From the NCBI GenBank assembly GCA_964512765.1, contig CAZEKF010000003.1, positions 42,701-106,700 on the forward strand: a stretch of 64,000 bases of DNA. The letters run 5' to 3'. The translations under genes and the position numbers were made by a program. The stretch is from GW2011-AR15 sp964512765. Lineage in GTDB: Archaea > Nanobdellota > Nanobdellia > Woesearchaeales > GW2011-AR15. Below the pieces are notes generated by a model. The model searched no databases. It was not told the DNA's origin and saw nothing but the letters and a program-made list of their open reading frames with translations. Of the stretch, positions 18,788-25,907 are shown piece after piece. How positions within the stretch are numbered: the stretch's first letter is position 1; each line of letters opens with the position of its first letter.

Positions 18788-19339
18788 TCACGCAATTGGA
18801 CAGAGAGTTTGTTTCACAATTGACTCATAACGTTCTAAATCAACATCCAATGGTAAAAATAGTTCAATAAAATACAATCCATCATTCTCACAATATTGGA
18901 ACTGTAATATGCTATTATACTTAATTAAGTCCTGTGAGCATGCTCCGTAGGTTAACCTGTCAGTTGCTTGTATTATATAATAACTATGTGGCGTGTTTTT
19001 AATCTCAATTGGTGTAAACTCGCTGCTGCATTCCACTTTATTAGATAACAGGCCAGGGTAAGGCGAGTGAACTTCTCTATACAATGAAAAAATAAAAAAC
19101 ATTTTCTCAGAAATATACTCGTCAACTTTATCTTGTTGAACATTGTCAAATTTTTTAACCTTAAGAACCATGTTATTATGAGTTCCTTTATATGTGACAG
19201 AGTTATAATCGTCAGATACCTCAACTAAATCAAAATTATTAAAAAAATCGTTTGAAGTTCTTAAATAAGTTTTATCACTCGGTGTGCAACTCATTAAAAA
19301 AAGTATGACTGTAATCATAACAACAAAATAATTTTTCAT
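18788..19339 (-). CDS. small lipoprotein-like secreted protein
   Basis: 183 residues from the ATG at 19339; a TTG at 19351 would add four residues. The signal MKNYFVVMITVILFLMSC ends in a lipobox-like LMSC, so the mature protein may be lipid-anchored at Cys18. The remainder is a soluble alpha/beta domain with three further cysteines (VECSSEF, YGACSQ, FQYCEN). No family recognised. It lies 23 bases downstream of the deacetylase gene and may be co-transcribed with it. Confidence 0.7.
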   Translation of the reverse strand: MKNYFVVMITVILFLMSCTPSDKTYLRTSNDFFNNFDLVEVSDDYNSVTYKGTHNNMVLKVKKFDNVQQDKVDEYISEKMFFIFSLYREVHSPYPGLLSNKVECSSEFTPIEIKNTPHSYYIIQATDRLTYGACSQDLIKYNSILQFQYCENDGLYFIELFLPLDVDLERYESIVKQTLCPIA

Positions 19340-19362
19340 ATCTTCAAACAATATTAAATACC

Positions 19363-20160
19363 TTAAATTGTTTTCGTATAGTCTTTAATAGATACAAACT
19401 TTTGTTTCTTAAGCAATTTTTCAAAACTATTTTTAATATTAACTGAATAAAACAGCCATTTAGGATTTTTTATTAAATATTTTAAACTAAGAAAGTATGA
19501 TTTTGACCTATAAATTTGCCACGGGTGAACAAACAAAAGATTGTATTTTCTTTTATTCATGAGAAAACCTGTGTTAAACTTTGCAAAATAACCTGAACCG
19601 TACGGAAAACCTTGTAACAAAAGGTTAAGGTTAAGGTTTCTTGGTATTTTTTTAGGATTTATTTTGTAAAACGGAAATAATGAAACAGGAATTTCATCAA
19701 TACCACATAAAAAATTAGTTATTGGTTTAACATAATAAATTGAAGAATCATATTCAAGCCCTGTTTGTTTCAACACACTAAACATTTTTTTGTTAATTAT
19801 CATGAACGGTGCCCTGAATCCTTTTGGTTTGTATTTGTTAAGGAATTTTTTTGAATATTGAATTTCTTTTTTCAAATCTTTTGTATTATTCAATATTTTA
19901 TGTGTATTCGTGTGGTAAGCTATTTCATGGCCTTGTTTTTTTATTTTATCAATTAATTCAGGGTACCAATCATATATTTCTGACACAATGAAAAACGTTG
20001 CTTTATTCTTGCTCTTTTCCAACATTTCAAGTATTATTTCTGTTCCTTTTACAATGTCTCTGTTGTCAATAGTTTTACGATCTTCAGAACTCAAGTTAGG
20101 ATCAAGATCAGGGTTTGCGTGTACCCATGATTCCAAGTCAATCGTAAGAATGTTTACCAT
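19363..20160 (-). CDS. polysaccharide deacetylase (NodB-type)
   Basis: 265 residues. The NodB motifs are in order: TIDLES (6-11, catalytic Asp region), ATFFIVSEIYDWYPEL, HEIAYHTNTHK with metal-binding His83 and His87, GFRAPFMI (about 135), and YDSSIYY. It closely follows the DUF3473-linked deacetylases of exopolysaccharide loci. It would remove N-acetyl groups from sugars in the surface glycan. No signal peptide is seen, so it may act in the cytosol on a lipid-linked intermediate. It overlaps the GT2 gene upstream by 7 bases. Confidence 0.88.
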   Translation of the reverse strand: MVNILTIDLESWVHANPDLDPNLSSEDRKTIDNRDIVKGTEIILEMLEKSKNKATFFIVSEIYDWYPELIDKIKKQGHEIAYHTNTHKILNNTKDLKKEIQYSKKFLNKYKPKGFRAPFMIINKKMFSVLKQTGLEYDSSIYYVKPITNFLCGIDEIPVSLFPFYKINPKKIPRNLNLNLLLQGFPYGSGYFAKFNTGFLMNKRKYNLLFVHPWQIYRSKSYFLSLKYLIKNPKWLFYSVNIKNSFEKLLKKQKFVSIKDYTKTI

Positions 20161-20828
20161 TTTCTAACATATTTCATTTTTAATAATTTAATAAGTAATA
20201 ACAATGGGTCTATTAGTTTAAACTTAGTACCTTTATTTGTTTTTAGTTTGACAGGAACTGATGTAATTTTGCACTTTTTTCTCCTAGCTTTTATCAACAG
20301 TTCAACATCAAACAACCATCTACTATGGATTAGATCTTTGAACAACAAGTCCGCAACTTTTTTATTATATCCTTTTAATCCTGAGAAACAATCATTTATG
20401 TTTAGGTTAAACAGCATATTAACAATTGTGTTAAATGATTTACCTAACATAAGTCTAAAATTTAATTTCCTTTTATTACTATATTTATTTCCAATTACAA
20501 TATCATAATTGTTTAGTTTATCCTGGATTTTCAAAATATCAGTTAAATAAAAAGAATCATCTGCGTCAATCCAAATTATATTTTTTCCATTAGCTTTTGA
20601 AACTGCTTTTTTAACTGCATAACCTTTACCTTTATTTTCTTTGTAAGAAATTAATTTAATGTTTTTATTAACATATTTTTTGACAATAGTTTCTGTGTTG
20701 TCAGTTGAACCGTCATTAACCAGTATTACTTCAAGATCATGTTTTTTTGAAAATTTTGATAATAATCCAAGAAATGACAAAACTCTTTTTTCTTCGTTAT
20801 ACATAGGAACTATTAAAGTGGTTTTCAT
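20154..20828 (-). CDS. GT2-family glycosyltransferase (dolichyl-phosphate sugar synthase-like)
   Basis: 224 residues. LIVPMYNEEKRV at the N terminus, EVILVNDGSTDNTETI near 35-50, GKGYAVKKAV near 65, and IIWIDADDSFYLTD near 85-98 are the standard motifs of the DPM1/DPG1 group, which charges polyprenyl phosphate with a sugar. GT-C enzymes use such lipid-linked sugars, so this enzyme could feed the GT-C-type proteins of the window (inference). Short overlaps with both neighbours mark a tight operon with the carbamoyltransferase and the deacetylase. Confidence 0.86.
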   Translation of the reverse strand: MKTTLIVPMYNEEKRVLSFLGLLSKFSKKHDLEVILVNDGSTDNTETIVKKYVNKNIKLISYKENKGKGYAVKKAVSKANGKNIIWIDADDSFYLTDILKIQDKLNNYDIVIGNKYSNKRKLNFRLMLGKSFNTIVNMLFNLNINDCFSGLKGYNKKVADLLFKDLIHSRWLFDVELLIKARRKKCKITSVPVKLKTNKGTKFKLIDPLLLLIKLLKMKYVRKW

Positions 20829-22531
20829 TTCAGTGTAACATAATAATTTCCAATAAACAAGTGTTGATTACGTGTTTTTAGCTGTGTTATAACAGCATCC
20901 TCAGGTGTGTTAACAATTGGACTTCCATGGATGTTAAAGCTTGTATTTAATACAATACCGTGACCGGTTTCTTTTTTTACTTTTTTTAGCACAGACTCAT
21001 ACTTTGGATTTTCTTTACCTAATATTTGTGGCCTAATAGATTTGTCAACATTCATAACAGATCTTGCGTTCTTAACAGAATTTGGTTTCAACATGTAACC
21101 CATTGTCATATATTTGTCATAATAAACTTTATTTTCATTAATGAATTTTGATGCATCTTTTTCTAAAATAGAAGGGCAAAAAGGTTGGTACCATGACCTT
21201 TTCTTAATCTGTAAATTTAACTCATTTTTAACTTCAAGATTTGAAGCAGATGTTAATACACTTCTATTGCCTAACGCTCTTGGACCAAATTCCATCCTAC
21301 CTTGGTGCCAGAACACAATTTCATTATTAGTAATAAGTTCACCTGCGTGATTAGAAACATCTTTTTCTAGCTTATAATTAAGCTTATTTTTGTATTTCTC
21401 AAGTGTTTCAAGTATTTCATTGTCACTGTATTCTGGTCCGAGATAAACATTTTCCATTCTGTACGGTTTTGTTCCGTATAGTTTATTAGAAACTAACAAA
21501 GCAGCACCTGCTGATAACCCTGTATCACCCATTGCAGGAAACACGTAACATTTGTTTACGTTTTCAAGCTGTCTAATTTTCATGTTCATTTTAATGTTTG
21601 AAGCAATGCCACCTGCTAGTACAACATCTGGAATACCTGTTCTTTCTATAGAGTTTTTAACAAATTTTGTAGTGAAATACTCTAATGCAGTTTGTGCCAT
21701 GTGCGCAAAGTTTTCTGGCTTGTTCTTCCACAACAAATTCTTTAGAAAATAATATCTTTTGTACAAAGGATAGTTTGACTTAATCCTTGTACCTCTAACA
21801 GAAAACAGTTTCAGCATTGGATTCTTACTCTTTTCATTACTGTAAGCATAATCTGACAATGCCATTACTTTACCTTCATCTTCAAGAATTCGCATGCCCA
21901 TTATTGATGTAACTTCTTGAAAAAATAATCCTAACGAATCTTGTGTTGTGTTTTTTGAAATTGTTTTGATTGAATTATTGTCACAAACACTAACTGTTGA
22001 CGAATATCCGTCTCCCAGTGCGTCCATTGTTACAGAAGTTGCTCTTTTTAATCCTGAAGTATAATACGCAGACGCTGCGTGTGCTTTATGATGATCAACT
22101 AAATGCAACCTTGTCTTGTTCATGTCAAAACCAAGTTTAGAAAGGTATTTAGTCAGAGCATATCTTGAAAATTTCCTAAAAATAGAATTAGACTTTAGTT
22201 TTCCTGTCTGGTTCAATATTTGTAAATCAATGTCCCAAGTAATAGGTTTATCTACAAGATGTCTTCTTCGTTTGTACCAAAAATCGTTTTTTAACCATGA
22301 CACTCCTCTTGTTAATGTAGCTGCCCAGTCTGACGTTGAGAATGCAATGTCTTTGATATCTTTTGGGTTTAAATTATTAGATGAAAGACAATACTTAATT
22401 GAATTGTACGGAAACAAAATTTCAAGCTTTCGTCTTGTGAACCTTTCTTCACTAACAGCTGATTTTATCTTGCCATTTTCAATTAAACAAGCGCTTGAAT
22501 TATGCCCGTCCCATATGCCTAGAACCTTCAT
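20825..22531 (-). CDS. carbamoyltransferase, NodU/CmcH family (copy 1)
   Basis: 568 residues, normal family length. N-terminal TsaD/Kae1-like half: MKVLGIWDGHNSSACLI, SEERFTRRKL, and the metal/active-site region LHLVDHHKAHAASAYY. C-terminal half: FGPRALGNRSVL and LNTSFNIHGSPIVNTPEDAV, both typical of NodU. The enzyme makes carbamoyl adenylate from carbamoyl phosphate and ATP and places the carbamoyl group on a sugar hydroxyl. It lies upstream of the GT2 and deacetylase genes with a 4-base overlap, so carbamoylation and deacetylation probably decorate the same glycan. Confidence 0.93.
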   Translation of the reverse strand: MKVLGIWDGHNSSACLIENGKIKSAVSEERFTRRKLEILFPYNSIKYCLSSNNLNPKDIKDIAFSTSDWAATLTRGVSWLKNDFWYKRRRHLVDKPITWDIDLQILNQTGKLKSNSIFRKFSRYALTKYLSKLGFDMNKTRLHLVDHHKAHAASAYYTSGLKRATSVTMDALGDGYSSTVSVCDNNSIKTISKNTTQDSLGLFFQEVTSIMGMRILEDEGKVMALSDYAYSNEKSKNPMLKLFSVRGTRIKSNYPLYKRYYFLKNLLWKNKPENFAHMAQTALEYFTTKFVKNSIERTGIPDVVLAGGIASNIKMNMKIRQLENVNKCYVFPAMGDTGLSAGAALLVSNKLYGTKPYRMENVYLGPEYSDNEILETLEKYKNKLNYKLEKDVSNHAGELITNNEIVFWHQGRMEFGPRALGNRSVLTSASNLEVKNELNLQIKKRSWYQPFCPSILEKDASKFINENKVYYDKYMTMGYMLKPNSVKNARSVMNVDKSIRPQILGKENPKYESVLKKVKKETGHGIVLNTSFNIHGSPIVNTPEDAVITQLKTRNQHLFIGNYYVTLK

Positions 22532-22597
22532 TTTTAATTTTTTGTAAATAAAAACCTCAATAAAACCCCTTAAAAAAGAATAAAAATAAACCTTTTA

Positions 22598-23404
22598 TTA
22601 AACTTTGTGCAAAGATTCCTGCATCCGTATAAGCTGGTCATTGTTCGGTTCAATATTTAAACCTTTTATTATTATTTTTTCTGCATCCTCTGTCCTGTTC
22701 TGACTAATGTATATCTCCACAAGTTGAATATATTGCAGAATTCCTCCGTAAGGTTGAATACTTAAAGATTCTTCCAAATATGTTTGAGATTCGTTGAATT
22801 TACCTAATTCATAATATACCATGCCTAATCCTTTGTATGGACACTCATAATGTTCATAGTTATATCCTATTGCTAATTCTTCTGACTTTTCAAAATATTC
22901 TTTAGCCCTACTATAGTTCTTTAAATCATAATACATTTGACCTAGCAACCAGTATGTTTCTGATTTGTCTGGAAAAGTTTTATTTAACTCATCCAAAATA
23001 TCAATCATTTTTTCATGTTCCTGCAAAATTTGGTATACATGAGCAAGTTCAAAATTTGGTTCAAAGTTTGATGAATTATAAGCTATCAACAAAGTTTCAG
23101 CTTTACTGTAAGATTTCTCATCAATGAATATTTTTGATTTTAATACAATTAAATCTTCATTATTTGGTTCTGTTTTTAACAAAGTGTTGACTATAGTAAG
23201 AGCGTCTTCGTATTTTCCAGATTCAAATTTATTAGTAGCAACAAGTTTTAAAGAAGAAAATGAAGAAATGTCTATAATTTTTTCAGGTTTATTATCATTT
23301 AATTTGAACATGTCACGGTTAAATAATTGGAAAACGAAAAATAGTGTAATAATAAAAATGAACAAAACAAACATTGTTTTTTTAGATGTGGTTTCTTGTT
23401 CCAT
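22598..23404 (-). CDS. membrane-anchored TPR protein
   Basis: 268 residues with TM at about 10-28 (MFVLFIFIITLFFVFQLF) and then TPR units (FESGKYEDALTIVNTLLKTE; SETYWLLGQMYYDLKNYSRA). Contains ECPYKGLGMVYYELGKFNES, the shared signature. It sits between the two carbamoyltransferase groups, 32 bases after the tiny gene ending at 23437. Confidence 0.84.
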   Translation of the reverse strand: MEQETTSKKTMFVLFIFIITLFFVFQLFNRDMFKLNDNKPEKIIDISSFSSLKLVATNKFESGKYEDALTIVNTLLKTEPNNEDLIVLKSKIFIDEKSYSKAETLLIAYNSSNFEPNFELAHVYQILQEHEKMIDILDELNKTFPDKSETYWLLGQMYYDLKNYSRAKEYFEKSEELAIGYNYEHYECPYKGLGMVYYELGKFNESQTYLEESLSIQPYGGILQYIQLVEIYISQNRTEDAEKIIIKGLNIEPNNDQLIRMQESLHKV

Positions 23405-23436
23405 AATGTATTATCACGGTCTTTTGCAGAGAAATA

Positions 23437-23586
23437 TCATTTTTTCTCATTAACTTTATCAACTAATTTATCCATTAATCTAAGAAATTCTTTCTTAGTT
23501 TTTCTTACTTCATACACTGCTAGTAAAATAGCAAGCGCTATCGGTACTTGTGTTAAGATAATAGATGTTGTTGTACTTATTTGCAT
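23437..23586 (-). CDS. tiny single-TM protein (49 aa)
   Basis: ATG at 23586, TGA ending at 23437. The product starts MQISTTTSIILTQVPIALA, has one TM at about 9-26, then a charged cytosolic tail (YEVRKTKKEFLRLMDKLVDK). A GGTGG Shine-Dalgarno core lies just upstream. Its start overlaps the stop of the next tiny gene by 10 bases, which suggests coupled translation. The tail resembles that of the neighbouring tiny protein (YE, then basic KK.F). No known family; the setting beside DUF5989 and a carbamoyltransferase implies a role in that module (inference). Confidence 0.65.
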   Translation of the reverse strand: MQISTTTSIILTQVPIALAILLAVYEVRKTKKEFLRLMDKLVDKVNEKK

Positions 23587-23708
23587 TTTTCCACCTTTTT
23601 CCTGATTTTAATAAAAATCTTTTTAATAGAGATAATTTCATACAGTAACCATACACATACCAATAAATAAGGAAAATGTGTGTAGATTAAAGCTTGAGCA
23701 GTGTTCAA
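23577..23708 (-). CDS. tiny single-TM protein (43 aa), TTG start
   Basis: TTG at 23708 preceded by GGGGTGAT at 23712-23719, a strong archaeal Shine-Dalgarno core. The product (MNTAQALIYTHFPYLLVCVW...) has one TM at about 7-24 followed by a basic tail (YEIISIKKIFIKIRKKVEK). It ends across the start of the next tiny gene. Same build as that gene, so the two may be diverged duplicates. Not named in any family I know. Confidence 0.55.
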   Translation of the reverse strand: MNTAQALIYTHFPYLLVCVWLLYEIISIKKIFIKIRKKVEKCK

Positions 23709-23769
23709 ATTATCACCCCAGTAACATGTTCAAATAGAGAATAATTTATTAAGTTTTCTGAATGAAGTT

Positions 23770-23937
23770 CTAGAACAACACATAAACAAAAGGTGACACT
23801 GCACTACTTTGGCCAAAAATTATCAAAACTCCAACTAAAAGTAGCATTATGATTATAGGTGTTAACCACCATACTTTCCTGACTTTAAGAAAGTCCCATA
23901 TTTCTATTAAAATTGGTTTGTTTGATTTCATTTTCAT
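23770..23937 (-). CDS. DUF5989-type small membrane protein
   Basis: 55 residues from the ATG at 23937, which follows the carbamoyltransferase stop directly; a second ATG at 23931 is possible. The sequence has the DUF5989 hallmarks in order: EIWDFLKVRKVWWLTPIIIM, a TM, then IFGQSSAVSPFVYVLF at the C terminus. DUF5989 proteins are known as small companions of NodU-type carbamoyltransferases and SxtJ-like proteins in bacterial polysaccharide and saxitoxin-like loci. Role unknown; possibly membrane recruitment of the carbamoyltransferase. Confidence 0.82.
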   Translation of the reverse strand: MKMKSNKPILIEIWDFLKVRKVWWLTPIIIMLLLVGVLIIFGQSSAVSPFVYVLF

Positions 23938-25659
23938 TTATGTTCTTAAGTTATGTCTTCTGTTTATTAAAAAGTTTCCCATGATTAAATAATCTATTTC
24001 AGTTTTTTTCATACATTTCATAGCGTCATTAGGTGTGCAAACAATAGGTTCTCCTCTTACGTTAAAAGAAGTGTTTATTAAAATTGGAATCCCTGAGAAT
24101 CTTCCAAACTCTTTTATTAAATCATAATACAATGGATTTTGTTCTCTTTTTATTGTTTGCAATCTACCAGTACCATCAACATGCGTAACACTTGGTAATT
24201 TAGTATGATATTTTTTCTTAATAGGATATACCATTAACATGTAATCTGTAGGTTCTGGAACAGGTTTATCTGTTTCAAAATATTTACTAGCATCTTCATA
24301 ACAAACCACAGGTGCAAACGGTCTAAAAGATTCCCTGTGTTTAACTTTTTCATTTAAAATGTCCCGCATCTTTTGGTTACAAGGATTTGCCAAAATGCTT
24401 CTGTTGCCCAATGCTCTAGGTCCATATTCCATTCTATCTTGGAACCATGCAATAATTTTATTTTTATAGATTATCTCTGCTGTTGTTTTAATTAATTCTT
24501 GATCTGTTCTAAATTCTTGATATTTCACATTGTTTTTTTCTAATAAGGTTTTAATGTCATCATTGTCAAATCCCGGGCCTAAGTACGGGTTACTAAAACA
24601 AGATGTTCTCTTTTTTCCTAATATAGAATGATAAACATAAGCTGCTACACCAACACTAGTTCCTCCATCTCCTGGATCAGGTTGTATCCACACGTTCTTG
24701 AATGGAGTATTCTTTAGAACTTTCCCATTAGCAACACTGTTCAAGCTACAACCTCCTGACAATACTAAGTTTTTGCATTTAGTCTTAGAATAAACATGGT
24801 TAAATATTTTAAACAAAGTTTCTTCATAAATCATTTGCAAGGCTGCTGCTAAATCTTTATGTTTTTGTTTAATTGACTCTCCAAATTTTCTTTCACATCC
24901 TAATAACTTGACTAGTTTTTTTGAATACATTGTGTCTTTGTAATGATAAACAAAATAATCCATGTTTAACCTGTAACTACCGTCATCTTTAATGTCAATA
25001 ATCTTCCTTAATTTATGATAAAATTTGTTTGATTTAGTATTGTTACCATATGCTGCTAACCCCATTACTTTGTACTCTGAATTATTAACTTTAAAACCTA
25101 AAAACGCAGTTATTGTAGAATATAATAATCCAAGTGAAGAAGGAAACTCTATCTTTTTCTTTAACTTAATATTATTTCCATCACCAATTCCGTAAACTGT
25201 TGTTGTCCATTCACCAACACCGTCTATGGATAATATTGCTGCTTTATCAAACGGACTCAATAAAAATGAAGATGCATGCGCTAAATGATGTTCAATAAAA
25301 AAAACATCTTTCTTATACTTTAATTTTTTTTTAATTGTTTTTAATATTCTTAACTTATCGTTTATCCAGGACGGCATTGAACTAACAAATGTCTTTAAAC
25401 TTAACGGAAACAGTTCAAGATGTTGAAATAAAACACGCTCAAATTTTAGTAAAGGTTTTTCATAAAAGCCAATATGGTCAATTTCATTGATTGTAATATT
25501 TCGAGAATCTAAACAATATTCAATTGCATTAATTGGAAAAGAAAAATCATGCTTTTTTCTTGTAAACCGTTCTTCCTGAGCTGCTGCTACTATTTCTCCG
25601 TTTTTCAACAATGCAGCTGACGCGTCATGATAATAGCAGCTTATCCCTAACACATACAT
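23938..25659 (-). CDS. carbamoyltransferase, NodU/CmcH family (copy 2)
   Basis: 573 residues from the ATG at 25659, with a GAGG core nine bases upstream; a TTG at 25674 is less likely. Motifs: YVLGISCYYHDASAALL, QEERFTRKKHDFSFP, FFIEHHLAHASSFLL, LSIDGVGEWTTTVYG, MEYGPRALGNRSIL and LINTSFNVRGEPIVCTPND. This is the same reaction class as copy 1 (carbamoyl transfer to a sugar hydroxyl), but the two are well diverged. It is flanked by the SxtJ-like and DUF5989 small proteins, the conserved three-gene module of this subfamily. Confidence 0.93.
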   Translation of the reverse strand: MYVLGISCYYHDASAALLKNGEIVAAAQEERFTRKKHDFSFPINAIEYCLDSRNITINEIDHIGFYEKPLLKFERVLFQHLELFPLSLKTFVSSMPSWINDKLRILKTIKKKLKYKKDVFFIEHHLAHASSFLLSPFDKAAILSIDGVGEWTTTVYGIGDGNNIKLKKKIEFPSSLGLLYSTITAFLGFKVNNSEYKVMGLAAYGNNTKSNKFYHKLRKIIDIKDDGSYRLNMDYFVYHYKDTMYSKKLVKLLGCERKFGESIKQKHKDLAAALQMIYEETLFKIFNHVYSKTKCKNLVLSGGCSLNSVANGKVLKNTPFKNVWIQPDPGDGGTSVGVAAYVYHSILGKKRTSCFSNPYLGPGFDNDDIKTLLEKNNVKYQEFRTDQELIKTTAEIIYKNKIIAWFQDRMEYGPRALGNRSILANPCNQKMRDILNEKVKHRESFRPFAPVVCYEDASKYFETDKPVPEPTDYMLMVYPIKKKYHTKLPSVTHVDGTGRLQTIKREQNPLYYDLIKEFGRFSGIPILINTSFNVRGEPIVCTPNDAMKCMKKTEIDYLIMGNFLINRRHNLRT

Positions 25660-25670
25660 TTTTTGTTTCC

Positions 25671-25904
25671 TCAAAATTGTCTATAATATGATTCTTTTTT
25701 ATGCGGTTTAACATCTGACCAGTAACTTTGTTTTTTTTTGAAGATTTTATAATCTAAAAACTGTTTCTTGAACAATTTAGCAATCAATGATGTTAAACCA
25801 ATACCTAACAAATAAACAGGCAATAGTAAAACAAAGTTAACAATTTTACTGACAAATTCTCCTAATTGTTTTATTACTTTAACAAAATCTGCAATAAATT
25901 TCAT
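25671..25904 (-). CDS. SxtJ-like small membrane protein
   Basis: 77 residues. A hydrophobic stretch at about 22-44 (FVLLLPVYLLGIGLTSLIA) is followed by KLFKKQFLDYKIFKKKQSYW. The pattern of a TM, a short kinase-like basic segment and a terminal SYW resembles the C-terminal part of SxtJ-family proteins that accompany NodU-type carbamoyltransferases. It is shorter than full SxtJ. It lies 11 bases before the carbamoyltransferase start and 3 bases after the GT-C gene. Confidence 0.6.
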   Translation of the reverse strand: MKFIADFVKVIKQLGEFVSKIVNFVLLLPVYLLGIGLTSLIAKLFKKQFLDYKIFKKKQSYWSDVKPHKKESYYRQF

Positions 25905-25907
25905 TTT

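Noticed and set aside
23396..23605. 69-residue plus-strand frame in the 23.4-23.9 kb gap
   Set aside because: The minus strand of the same stretch holds the tiny gene 23437-23586 with a Shine-Dalgarno and coupled neighbours, which is the better reading.
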